Below, piece after piece: positions 1-7,333 of a stretch of DNA of 9,115 nucleotides. Each line of letters opens with the position of its first letter. Position 1 is the first letter of the stretch. The notes below the pieces were generated by a model. It searched no databases, was not told the DNA's origin, and worked only from the letters and a program-made list of their open reading frames with translations. This stretch comes from Planctomycetota bacterium. Lineage in GTDB: Bacteria > Planctomycetota > Phycisphaerae > WQYP01. The position numbers and the translations under genes are program-made. Location: assembly GCA_021805585.1 (NCBI GenBank), contig JAJZEY010000072.1, positions 1-9,115 of the forward strand, given 5' to 3'.

Positions 1-290
1 GCAAGCATGGCCAGTTCAAACGCCTGGCGGGCGGCGTCCATTTTTATGGTCGTCGGATGCGGCGGTTGCCCGTAAACAGATGGGTCAATATCGTCGCCAC
101 CGGGAATCAGCAGACCGTGCAGGTGCGAAAGCATTTCCGTGCGCAATGCCGCATCAGGCGTATAGGGCAGAAGCAGCGGCAGGCCGCCGGCCTTTTCAAT
201 TGCCGCCGGATAAAGGTTGGAAAGGTCATAGTGAAGCGGAGTTACGGTCAGGGGACCGTGATCCATGGATATACCAATAACAGGACGCAT
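1..290 (-). CDS. Peptidase C26 / gamma-glutamyl-GABA hydrolase-like class I glutamine amidotransferase, 5' part only
   Basis: This is the N-terminal 96 codons of a gene that leaves the window on the left. The protein starts MRPVIGISMD and has the family hallmark LLIPGGDDIDPSVYG at about residues 60-74, which marks the PuuD-like peptidase C26 branch of class I glutamine amidotransferases. Members hydrolyse gamma-glutamyl amide bonds in the cytoplasm, for example gamma-glutamyl-GABA in polyamine breakdown. The catalytic Cys and the His-Glu pair lie beyond the edge, so activity and substrate cannot be judged. The ATG at 290 is well supported by an AGGAG ribosome binding site 9 bases upstream. 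The gene starts 36 bases after the gmhB stop in the same direction, so it may be the distal gene of the operon. Nothing visible links its role to LPS. Family call is fairly sure, exact function is not. Confidence 0.85.
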   Translation of the reverse strand, partial: MRPVIGISMDHGPLTVTPLHYDLSNLYPAAIEKAGGLPLLLPYTPDAALRTEMLSHLHGLLIPGGDDIDPSVYGQPPHPTTIKMDAARQAFELAML

Positions 291-299
291 ACGCAGCTA

Positions 300-304
300 C
301 TCCT
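300..304 (-). promoter_or_regulatory. Ribosome binding site of the peptidase C26-like gene
   Basis: The minus strand reads AGGAG here, 9 bases before the ATG at 290. It is the clearest Shine-Dalgarno sequence in the window and fixes that start. It lies within the 36-base gap after gmhB, which suggests independent ribosome loading on a shared transcript. Confidence 0.7.
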
Positions 305-326
305 GAAAAACAATTGTCATCATCGC

Positions 327-1349
327 CTAGGTATTTCGCTTATGCAGATGAAAGGCGATAACAATTCCCTGCACAACAATAGCAGCAAGAAACCATTCGA
401 GTGATTTAAGCTGCTCTCCGACACGAAAATACCACCACGAATCGCCGCCGTTTGCCGCGGCGATTCCCGCCGCCTGAAAGGCGTCCCATGCACCCACCGC
501 CAGAAACGCCAGGACAACCATCTGGCAAACGGTAGCCAGCAATAAGGATAACGAAAAATCCGTCATATTATTGTGTCGATTCAGATGACGAAGCTGCTGA
601 AGCATTTCCTCAAGCAAAGGTTTGATCGTTTCCTGCCGGGGAGTGGCCGCGAATATCCGCGCTGCCACAGCGTCCGCCAGCGCGCCGGGATCGGCATTTC
701 CCGCCGGAACGGCTATTTGAGCCAAAGTAGCGGCCGGCGTGCCATCCGAACTGATGGCGGGCAACGCCTTTGAAGTCACATTTCCCTCGCGGAGCACAAT
801 ACGCGCCGCGTCGGCCAGTGTGCGCACAACAAATCCGGGCGTAACCGCCGGTGCGCTTTCCTGCGGCTGCGGCGGCGATTCCGGATCACTTAGCAGTATA
901 GTGCGGCAGCCGACGGCGGTACCGGCCGCAATATCCCGTGGCATATCGCCAATCATCCAACAGCGGGAAAGGTCCAGACCGAACGTTTCGGCGGCGGCTT
1001 TTAACATGCCCGGTTTCGGCTTTCGCCAATCATGGTCAATGCGGTATTCGGGAACCGTGGCGTCCGGATGGAAGGGACAGTAATAGCTGGCATCAATATG
1101 CGCACCGGCCTGCTCGCGAAGTTGACGGACCATTTCCGCGTTGACGGCTTCCACCGCCGCTTCATCAAACATTCCGCGGGCGACACCGCTCTGATTGCTG
1201 ACCACAATAATCCGGTAGTCCAGCCTGCGCAAGGAGGCTATCGCCGCTGCCGCGCCGGGAAGCAACTTGACTTTCGACGGGTCCCCCAGGTAACCATCAT
1301 TGGCGATGATGGTATTGTCCCGATCCAGAAAAATTGCCCGTTCTGCCAT
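327..1349 (-). CDS. gmhB: D-glycero-D-manno-heptose 1,7-bisphosphate 7-phosphatase (HAD-IIIA) with C-terminal membrane hairpin
   Basis: Residues 1 to about 185 form a HAD-IIIA phosphatase of the GmhB/HisB-N type, which removes the 7-phosphate from heptose bisphosphate on the way to ADP-heptose. Visible motifs are DRDNT (9-13, nucleophile D9 and acid/base D11), SNQSG (51-55), RKPKPGML (109-116, lysine K110) and GDMPRD (134-139). The zinc loop of E. coli GmhB (CxH...CxC) is altered: C91 remains, but the other three ligand positions are F93, H106 and W108. Residues about 186-262 are a poorly conserved-looking linker. Two hydrophobic segments follow, about 266-288 and 317-334, separated by a loop with two tryptophans; basic residues before the first and after the second predict that both ends are cytoplasmic. 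At 340 residues it is far longer than E. coli GmhB (191). hldE lies immediately upstream, which supports the heptose role. The ATG at 1349 has no strong ribosome binding site. Confidence 0.85.
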   Translation of the reverse strand: MAERAIFLDRDNTIIANDGYLGDPSKVKLLPGAAAAIASLRRLDYRIIVVSNQSGVARGMFDEAAVEAVNAEMVRQLREQAGAHIDASYYCPFHPDATVPEYRIDHDWRKPKPGMLKAAAETFGLDLSRCWMIGDMPRDIAAGTAVGCRTILLSDPESPPQPQESAPAVTPGFVVRTLADAARIVLREGNVTSKALPAISSDGTPAATLAQIAVPAGNADPGALADAVAARIFAATPRQETIKPLLEEMLQQLRHLNRHNNMTDFSLSLLLATVCQMVVLAFLAVGAWDAFQAAGIAAANGGDSWWYFRVGEQLKSLEWFLAAIVVQGIVIAFHLHKRNT

Positions 1350-1378
1350 GGTGGCTATCCATCCGTTACGGGAAAGCG

Positions 1379-1406
1379 ACCGATCAAGCCCCGGCTTTCA
1401 ATCGGT
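1379..1406 (-). other. Imperfect hairpin between hldE and gmhB
   Basis: An outer stem ACCGAT/ATCGGT (1379-1384 with 1401-1406) and an inner stem AAGC/GCTT (1386-1389 with 1394-1397) form an RNA hairpin with a small unequal internal loop. On the minus strand it begins 33 bases after the hldE stop and is followed only by CGCTTT, a weak U-tract. It could be a leaky terminator, a processing signal or a stability element between hldE and gmhB. The rest of this 89-base gap shows nothing recognisable. Confidence 0.35.
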
Positions 1407-1438
1407 TCACATCCTGTTTCGACAGTCTGACACGTTCT

Positions 1439-2923
1439 TCACTTCTCCGCAACCTTTTCAATGACCTGTGTGGTGGATCGCCCCGGAAGAAACGGCGCAA
1501 GCGTGACACGGCCGCCGGCGGATTCCACCCATTCGCGACCTACTACAGTCTTATCGGCATAGTCGCTCCCTTTAACCAGCACATCCGGGGAAATCAATTG
1601 AATCAATTCCAGCGGCGTATCGGCATCAAACGCGACCAGATAGCTGACCGATTCAAGTGCGGACAATACCGATAGCCGGTCTTCCAATGGGTTCACCGGC
1701 CGCGAATGCCCTTTAAGTCTGCGGACCGAAGCATCGGAATTAACGCCAACCACCAGAATGTCCGCCTGGGCCCGGGCGAATTTCAAATATTGCACATGTC
1801 CCGCATGAAGAATATCAAACACGCCATTGGTAAAGCAGATGCGTTCGCCGGCCTGTTTGCGGGATTTAAGCTCTATAATCAGTTGCGCCACAGTCCGAAT
1901 TTTTGTATCACCGCCGCCTTCCAGACGGTGGAGTTCCGCAATCACTTCCCGCCGGGCCAGCGGAACACAACCAAAGCGTTCCACCTCCAGGCCGCCGGCG
2001 ATATTTCCCAAATCGACCGCCGCACTCCATAAAACTTTGTGGGCCCGCGCCAGTGCCAGCATGGCCAAAACCATGTCGCCGGCACCGGTTACATCGTACA
2101 CGGTGCGGGGCCTGGTAACGTGCAATTGTCCCGGTTCCGTCCCCTGCTGCAGAAACATGCCGTCGCGATCCAATGTTAAAATACAAACGTCCAAGCTAAG
2201 CTGTGCGATTAGCCGACTGGCTACCGCCGGGGCGTCGGCGGAATTCCGCATGGGCCGCCCGGCGGCCAACTGTGCTTCCGCGCGGTTGGGAGTTATTGCC
2301 GTCGCCTGCCGGTAGCGCCGGTAATCGGTGATGGCCGCCGGGTCCACCAGGACTTCCAGACCGCGTTGGCGGGCCATATCAATAATCAATCCGCAAAAAT
2401 CGCCGGCAAACAACCCTTTGTTATAATCTTCTACGCACACAATAGCGTGTTGTGAAAGCTCCGCATCAATTATTTCCAGCAGGCGGGACTGCACATTTTC
2501 GCTGATCGGTTCGGTCAGTTCATGGTCCAGCCGCAGCATCTGCTGCTGATGCCGATGTTGGGCCAGACCCACCACACGGGTCTTGCTGCTGGTGGGGCGG
2601 TTCGGAGCCGTCAGAAGTCCGGTAATGGAAACGCCCGCCTTGACCAGCAATTCGCCCAGCCGTCTGCCGTTGTCATCATTTCCGCAAATCCCCACCACGG
2701 TCGGCTTGGCTCCCAGCGCGGCAAGAAACAGCGCGACATTTCCCGCGCCGCCCACCCTCTGTTCCCGATAACGCTCGCGCACCACTGGAACCGGTGCTTC
2801 GGGTGAAAGGCGTTCGGCGTCACCATAAATGTACTGATCCAGAATCAGATCGCCCACAACCAGAATTCGTGGCTGGTCGAAACCTTCCAGCATTGTTCGC
2901 AGTTCATGTGGCGGATGATGCAT
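1439..2923 (-). CDS. hldE: Bifunctional heptose 7-phosphate kinase / heptose 1-phosphate adenylyltransferase
   Basis: HldE catalyses two cytoplasmic steps to ADP-D-glycero-beta-D-manno-heptose: phosphorylation of heptose 7-phosphate at C1, then, after GmhB has acted, adenylylation of heptose 1-phosphate. Residue numbers here count from the longer TTG start at 2935. The N-terminal ribokinase/PfkB domain (about 20-335) has a VVGDLILDQYIYG opening, the glycine-rich GGAGNVA (62-68) and the anion-hole/catalytic motif DVTGAGD (281-287). The C-terminal cytidylyltransferase-fold domain (about 365-498) has FTNGVFDILHAGH (368-380) with its HxGH motif, GVNSD (397-401) and a GRSTT near the end. The length of about 494-498 residues is close to E. 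coli HldE (477). I chose ATG 2923 because GAG lies 7 bases upstream; the in-frame TTG at 2935 has no ribosome binding site. gmhB follows, giving an adjacent heptose pair. No defects seen. Confidence 0.95.
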   Translation of the reverse strand: MHHPPHELRTMLEGFDQPRILVVGDLILDQYIYGDAERLSPEAPVPVVRERYREQRVGGAGNVALFLAALGAKPTVVGICGNDDNGRRLGELLVKAGVSITGLLTAPNRPTSSKTRVVGLAQHRHQQQMLRLDHELTEPISENVQSRLLEIIDAELSQHAIVCVEDYNKGLFAGDFCGLIIDMARQRGLEVLVDPAAITDYRRYRQATAITPNRAEAQLAAGRPMRNSADAPAVASRLIAQLSLDVCILTLDRDGMFLQQGTEPGQLHVTRPRTVYDVTGAGDMVLAMLALARAHKVLWSAAVDLGNIAGGLEVERFGCVPLARREVIAELHRLEGGGDTKIRTVAQLIIELKSRKQAGERICFTNGVFDILHAGHVQYLKFARAQADILVVGVNSDASVRRLKGHSRPVNPLEDRLSVLSALESVSYLVAFDADTPLELIQLISPDVLVKGSDYADKTVVGREWVESAGGRVTLAPFLPGRSTTQVIEKVAEK

Positions 2924-2935
2924 TTGAAAACTCAA

Positions 2936-3005
2936 GTTTTTGTTTTATCAACCGGAACCGGTCCAATTGTATGAGAGAATATAATAATCGCTTTTATCAA
3001 AAAAG
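2936..3005 (-). other. AT-rich gap between lpxK and hldE
   Basis: This 70-base gap is much richer in A and T than its surroundings. It contains the hexamer TACAAT on the minus strand, which resembles a -10 element, but no -35 hexamer at normal spacing, so I do not call a promoter. The nine bases TTTTATCAA occur twice in the same orientation (2943-2951 and 2992-3000, plus-strand reading). A promoter for the hldE-gmhB part of the cluster is possible but unproven. No strong terminator for lpxK is visible. Confidence 0.3.
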
Positions 3006-4079
3006 TCACTTCATTGTGTCAATTAATTTTTCCATCCAGTTTGCGGCCTCCGGACCGGCGACTTGGCTTGCGATGCGAACGTGATAAATCGGCAGTATGG
3101 ATTCGGCTCCGCGAAGTTTCACCCAATCCTTTAATGTGGTCACGAGTGCCGCCACATTGCAGGATTGTCCAATTTCATTAAGTCGGGCGGTATCGCGCTT
3201 GACGTCATAGTGATGATGGTCCCCATACCAGCATCCGCTGGCGACAGTCATATGTATTGATTCAAGGGTACGCACAAAGCCTTCCGGATTGGCAATTCCG
3301 GCAAAGGCCAGCACCCGTCCGGGAATCGGACTGACCCGCTGTCCCTGGGCGTCAAACAGCCCGACCACGCGCGTATGCTGTTGAAAAATGACGCGCGGAC
3401 TGCGCCATTCCGTCAGCAGTCCGGCCGCCATATCCGCGAGTTGGGGTGTCACCTGTTCGCATCGCGTAAGCATAATTGCGTCGGCCCGGCGCATTCCGCT
3501 TGGCGGTTCGCGCCATGACCCGGCGGGAAGCAATCCGGGAATGCCCATCGGACTTGTGGCATCCACCAGCAACAGATTCAGGTCGCGGGCCAGCCGCCGA
3601 TGCTGATACCCATCGTCCAGAACCAGAACATCGGCGCTAAATTTTTCAATCGCCTGCCGACCGCCGGCGACGCGATCCTGGTTTATGATTACCGGCACGC
3701 CGGGGCATTCTTCCTGAATTACCAGAACTTCATCGGATACCCCATTTTGGGATGCCTTGTAGCCGCGCGTCAGCACCGCGGGCTTGCGGCCAAGTTTGAC
3801 CAGGTCCTGGACAATCATGATGACTGTGGGTGTTTTTCCGGTACCGCCGGTGGTCAGGTTCCCGACGGAAATAACCGGCACAGGAAGTTTGACAACTTTT
3901 TTCCAGCCCGCATCATACGCCATGTTTCGCAGGCGCACGGCCAGTCCATAAAACAGAGCCACCGCGGACAGCACGTAACGGATCAGTGCGGGAACCAGTC
4001 CCGCGGCCTCGCCGCTTATGATGCGTTTGTACCACTGTTCCATCGTGCACCACTGCGCTCGCATCGGTCCGGACAACAA
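3006..4079 (-). CDS. lpxK: Tetraacyldisaccharide 4'-kinase (lipid A 4'-kinase)
   Basis: LpxK transfers the ATP gamma-phosphate to the 4' position of tetraacyldisaccharide 1-phosphate, giving lipid IVA, at the cytoplasmic face of the inner membrane. Numbering from the TTG at 4079, an N-terminal hydrophobic helix (about 31-50) fits the known membrane attachment. A P-loop GNLTTGGTGKTP follows at 73-84, then VLDDGYQHRRLARDL (153-167), the LLPAGSWREP block (183-192) and GDHHHYD (286-292), all typical of the family. The 357-residue length is near normal. The start is uncertain. TTG 4079 lies 3 bases after the leuS stop and has GGTGG 8 bases upstream; ATG 4064 is the next candidate; ATG 4043 matches best where E. 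coli LpxK begins. The tight junction implies co-transcription and probably translational coupling with leuS. Function is secure. Confidence 0.95.
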   Translation of the reverse strand: MLSGPMRAQWCTMEQWYKRIISGEAAGLVPALIRYVLSAVALFYGLAVRLRNMAYDAGWKKVVKLPVPVISVGNLTTGGTGKTPTVIMIVQDLVKLGRKPAVLTRGYKASQNGVSDEVLVIQEECPGVPVIINQDRVAGGRQAIEKFSADVLVLDDGYQHRRLARDLNLLLVDATSPMGIPGLLPAGSWREPPSGMRRADAIMLTRCEQVTPQLADMAAGLLTEWRSPRVIFQQHTRVVGLFDAQGQRVSPIPGRVLAFAGIANPEGFVRTLESIHMTVASGCWYGDHHHYDVKRDTARLNEIGQSCNVAALVTTLKDWVKLRGAESILPIYHVRIASQVAGPEAANWMEKLIDTMK

Positions 4080-4082
4080 TTT

Positions 4083-7000
4083 TCAGACCACCAGGTTCAA
4101 CATGCGATCTTTTATATAGACCTTCTTTTTTACCGCCCGGCCCGCCAGTTTCTGCACAATCGCTTCATCCCGCATGGCCGCGATGGCCACTGTTTCAGCA
4201 TCTGAACCATTGGGCACTTTCACGCGGCCGGAAAGTTTGCCGTTGATCTGCACCGGCAGGTCAAGCTCTGAATCCGTGCAAAGCTCTTCTTTCCACCGCG
4301 GCCAGGCGACCGTCATGATGGATTGGGTCGATCCGGTTAATTGCTCATACAGTTCTTCGGCAATGTGGGGGGCAAACGGTTCAAGCAGCCGCAGCAATGT
4401 CCCGGCGGCAAAATCCGGAATCCAGGTCAGTTTGGCCAGGGCATTATTGAATTCCATCATGCCGCTGATGGCGGTGTTAAACGCCAGCCGTTCAATATCT
4501 CCGGTTACTTTCCGAATGGTCCGGTGCATGGGACGCAGAATCGACTCGGCGTCGGCTGTGGCGACAGCGGCTTGCGCCGCGTCAAGAGGGCGGGCCGCAG
4601 GTCCATGGCCAAGCTGCCAGCCGCCGGCACCGTCCGGAAAAACCACCCGGCTTGGTTCGTCGCCACCGTTGATATTCCGCCACACCCGCTGAAGAAAGCG
4701 GTAAACGCCTTCCACGCCGGTGGTGCTCCAGGGTTTAACCTGTTCCAGCGGCCCCATGAACATTTCAAACAAGCGCAGCGAATCGGCACCATAGTCACGG
4801 ATCACATCATCCGGATTCACCACATTGCCACGGGATTTACTCATTTTAAAAGATCTGGCATCCACCGTAATGGTCGAATCCGCCTTGAGCACGAAACTAT
4901 CGCCGCGCTTTTCGATTTCCTCCGCCGGGCAGGGCCGGCCCACCAGCAGTTCGCCGGTCTGGCGAGATTTGGAAATAATTTGCGTTTTCCCACCGGGGCC
5001 AACGCGCGAGTCCCAATTGGCGTCCACATCCGCAAGTGGCACCATTCGCCCCGCTTCTGTGGCAAAAGCGGTGTATTCCGCCTCGCCCAGAATAAGCCCC
5101 TGATTCACCAGCCGATGAAAGGGTTCATCCGCGGAAACGTGCCCAAGGTCAAAGAGAACCTTATGCCAGAATCGGGAATACAGCAGGTGCAGGACGGCAT
5201 GTTCCACACCGCCGATATATAGATCAATTCCCCGGCCGTGCATCCAGAATTTTTCCAGTTCCGGATCACAAAAGCGGTCCGCGTTTTGCGGGTCTAAGTA
5301 CCGCAAATAGTACCAGCACGAACCGGCCCATTGCGGCATGGTGTTCACTTCGCGGCGACCCGGCAGACCTGTTTCGCCCGGCCGCGCCAGACGGGCATGT
5401 TCGGCTCCGTTCAGACCCTCCGCATGATCGGCTGATTCAAGTACCACCGAAATATCCCTCCATGCAACCGCCTTGGAAAGGGGCGGATCCATTGTGCCGG
5501 TGGGTTTAAAATCGTTTAATTTCGGCAATTCCAGCGGAAGTTCGCTTTCCGCCAGCGGAACATGGGTGCCATCGGTTAAATGCACAATCGGAAATGGCTC
5601 GCCCCAATAGCGCTGGCGCGAAAAAAGCCAGTCGCGAATTTTAAAATTAACTTGCCGACGGCCCAAGCCTCGCGATTCCAGAAAATCAATCATTTTCGCA
5701 CGGGCTTCAGCGGTGGGCAGGCCGTTAATCCATGGAGAATTTATTGCCCAGCCGTCCTGTTCCAGCGGAAGTTCAACGGGCTTGTCCGCGGCACCGCCCG
5801 GCGATGGGGCGACAACCTGTTCAATCGGAAGCTGGAATTTGCCGGCAAAATCAAAATCGCGGCGGTCATGTCCCGGTACCGCCATGATCGCGCCGCTTCC
5901 ATAACCCATCAGAACATAGTCGGAAATGAAAATCGGAATCTTCCGGCCATTCACAGGGTTAATAGCGAAAATGCCGGTAAATGTGCCGGTTTTGTCGGTT
6001 TCTTCCTGACGCTGCCGCTCGGAACGGGTATGGGTCCATTGCTGATAGGCCTGTACGGCCTGCCGCGGTGTTTCGGCGGAGTTATATTTCCAGCAAGCCG
6101 GCGTTTCGGTTGGCCAATGGTCCGGAATGAATGTTTGCCCGCTGGTTATAGACGCCAGCCAATGCTCGGGTGCCAGCACCATATAAGTGGCACCAAAAAG
6201 CGTGTCCGGCCGCGTGGTAAATACCGTTACGACCTGGCTATGGCCGGCAAGCCCGAAACTGACCAGCGCGCCGTCCGACCGTCCGATCCAGTTCCGCTGC
6301 ATCTGCTTAAGAGATTCCGACCATTCCAGCTTTTCCAGACCGTCCAATAGCCGCTGGGCGTAGGCCGTAATTCGCAGCATCCATTGGCGCATCGGTCGGC
6401 GTTCAACCGGAAAGCCGCCCACTTCGCTTTTTCCGTCAATGACTTCCTCGTTGGCCAGCACGGTGCCCAGGGCCGGACACCAGTTCACGGGCGCTTCAAG
6501 CTCGTAGGCAAGGCGGTAATGGGAAAGCAGTTTTCGGCGCTGACCGGCCGTCAGATCGCTCCAGGTGGTCGGCTTTTCCGATGTGGAAAATTCAGCAGGT
6601 ATCGCGCGGTGGCCCGATGCGAATTCGGCAACCAGCTCGCGGATCGGGCGGCCGCGGTCCAGGGCTGCGTCAAACCAGGTGTTGTATAACTGAATGAATA
6701 TCCATTGGGTCCAGCGGTAATAATGCGGATCGGTGGTATTCACTTCGCGATCCCAGTCGTAGGAAAATCCGATGGCCTGGAGTTGCGCTCGGAAGCGGTC
6801 GATATTTTTCCGTGTAATAATCCCCGGATGGGTATCGGTTTTGATCGCGTATTGTTCCGCAGGCAGGCCAAACGCATCCCATCCCATCGGGTGCATGACG
6901 GCAAAACCGCAGGCGCGTTTATAGCGGGCCACAATATCCGTTGCGGTGTACCCTTCCGGATGGCCGACGTGCAATCCTTCGCCGGATGGATATGGGAACA

Positions 7001-7115
7001 TATCCAGTACATAAAAAGGCGGCTTTCCCGGCGCAGGTTTCGCCGCAAACGCCCCGCTTTGCAGCCATCGCGTCTGCCATTTTTTTTCAATACTTACCGG
7101 ATTGTAACCCGCCAT
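4083..7115 (-). CDS. leuS: Leucyl-tRNA synthetase
   Basis: This class Ia synthetase charges tRNA-Leu with leucine in the cytoplasm and edits misacylated products. The HIGH-type motif is HVGH (49-52), followed by the GMGWDAFGLPAEQYA-like block near 77-90. The CP1 editing domain shows TTRPDT (300-305) and GHDRRD (415-420). The tRNA-binding and catalytic segments include RDWLFSRQRYWGEP (494-507) and KMSKS (757-761). A helical anticodon-binding region and a C-terminal domain (about 950-1010) complete the protein. At 1010 residues it is about 150 longer than E. coli LeuS. The extra length lies mainly around residues 150-205, within the first catalytic half, and around 675-750, the leucine-specific insert before KMSKS. 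ATG 7115 has GGAG 10 bases upstream. Its position between lptB and lpxK is unusual for function but looks like a stable operon arrangement. No frameshift or lost catalytic motif seen. Confidence 0.98.
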   Translation of the reverse strand: MAGYNPVSIEKKWQTRWLQSGAFAAKPAPGKPPFYVLDMFPYPSGEGLHVGHPEGYTATDIVARYKRACGFAVMHPMGWDAFGLPAEQYAIKTDTHPGIITRKNIDRFRAQLQAIGFSYDWDREVNTTDPHYYRWTQWIFIQLYNTWFDAALDRGRPIRELVAEFASGHRAIPAEFSTSEKPTTWSDLTAGQRRKLLSHYRLAYELEAPVNWCPALGTVLANEEVIDGKSEVGGFPVERRPMRQWMLRITAYAQRLLDGLEKLEWSESLKQMQRNWIGRSDGALVSFGLAGHSQVVTVFTTRPDTLFGATYMVLAPEHWLASITSGQTFIPDHWPTETPACWKYNSAETPRQAVQAYQQWTHTRSERQRQEETDKTGTFTGIFAINPVNGRKIPIFISDYVLMGYGSGAIMAVPGHDRRDFDFAGKFQLPIEQVVAPSPGGAADKPVELPLEQDGWAINSPWINGLPTAEARAKMIDFLESRGLGRRQVNFKIRDWLFSRQRYWGEPFPIVHLTDGTHVPLAESELPLELPKLNDFKPTGTMDPPLSKAVAWRDISVVLESADHAEGLNGAEHARLARPGETGLPGRREVNTMPQWAGSCWYYLRYLDPQNADRFCDPELEKFWMHGRGIDLYIGGVEHAVLHLLYSRFWHKVLFDLGHVSADEPFHRLVNQGLILGEAEYTAFATEAGRMVPLADVDANWDSRVGPGGKTQIISKSRQTGELLVGRPCPAEEIEKRGDSFVLKADSTITVDARSFKMSKSRGNVVNPDDVIRDYGADSLRLFEMFMGPLEQVKPWSTTGVEGVYRFLQRVWRNINGGDEPSRVVFPDGAGGWQLGHGPAARPLDAAQAAVATADAESILRPMHRTIRKVTGDIERLAFNTAISGMMEFNNALAKLTWIPDFAAGTLLRLLEPFAPHIAEELYEQLTGSTQSIMTVAWPRWKEELCTDSELDLPVQINGKLSGRVKVPNGSDAETVAIAAMRDEAIVQKLAGRAVKKKVYIKDRMLNLVV

Positions 7116-7125
7116 CGCGTCGCGT

Positions 7126-7129
7126 CTCC
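7126..7129 (-). promoter_or_regulatory. Ribosome binding site of leuS
   Basis: The minus strand reads GGAG here, in the context TGGAGA, 10 bases before the ATG at 7115. Spacing is slightly long but acceptable and supports that start. Confidence 0.5.
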
Positions 7130-7145
7130 AAATTCAATTCCCGCA

Positions 7146-7174
7146 AGGATACGTGACGTTTTCTTCCACAACAA
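7146..7174 (-). promoter_or_regulatory. Candidate sigma-70-type promoter upstream of leuS
   Basis: On the minus strand TTGTTG (7174-7169) and TATCCT (7151-7146) stand 17 bases apart, matching 3 of 6 and 4 of 6 consensus bases. The site lies about 30-60 bases upstream of the leuS start, within the longest noncoding gap bounded by the lptB stop. Matches are weak, so this is a suggestion of an internal promoter for leuS-lpxK, not a firm call. Confidence 0.3.
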
Positions 7175-7194
7175 GCCGCCACCTAGTTGCCGGC

Positions 7195-7217
7195 CACACC
7201 CCGGCGGGGGGGGTGTG
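7195..7217 (-). other. Perfect 8-bp GC-rich hairpin with a G8 tract between lptB and leuS
   Basis: CACACCCC (7195-7202) is the exact reverse complement of GGGGTGTG (7210-7217), with a 7-base loop. Half of the stem belongs to a run of eight G (7206-7213, plus strand). On the transcribed minus strand this lies about 117 bases after the lptB stop and upstream of the candidate leuS promoter. No U-tract follows in that direction, so it is not a standard intrinsic terminator. It could still slow polymerase or protect the lptB 3' end. Confidence 0.4.
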
Positions 7218-7333
7218 CTTTCATCCAAAATTTCCCGGCAATGGACACGGCCATCGGGACGGTCGCCCGGCGTCGGCGGGTTTTGTCGGATGGCGTCCTG
7301 GTTTACAGCTTGCGGCCTCGGCAGGACCGGAAT

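Noticed and set aside
1032..1430. Plus-strand open frame of 132 codons over the start of gmhB
   Set aside because: It lies opposite well-recognised gmhB coding sequence, has no family resemblance and no ribosome binding site; a shadow of the real gene.
4341..5222. Plus-strand open frame of 293 codons opposite leuS
   Set aside because: It is fully antisense to conserved leuS segments, and its translation shows no recognisable domain. Long antisense frames are common in GC-rich genes.
5529..5777. A 15-base sequence TTCCAGCGGAAGTTC present twice within leuS
   Set aside because: Both copies encode the same short ELPLE peptide context inside the protein; a coding coincidence, not a repeat element.
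7183..7254. Minus-strand 23-codon frame in the lptB-leuS gap
   Set aside because: It has an ATG and stop but runs through the G8 tract hairpin, lacks a ribosome binding site and has no recognisable features; too short to support.
7267..7286. Plus-strand GC-rich stem followed by TTTT, resembling a terminator
   Set aside because: No plus-strand gene ends upstream of it, and in the minus-strand direction it has no U-tract; likely chance in GC-rich sequence.
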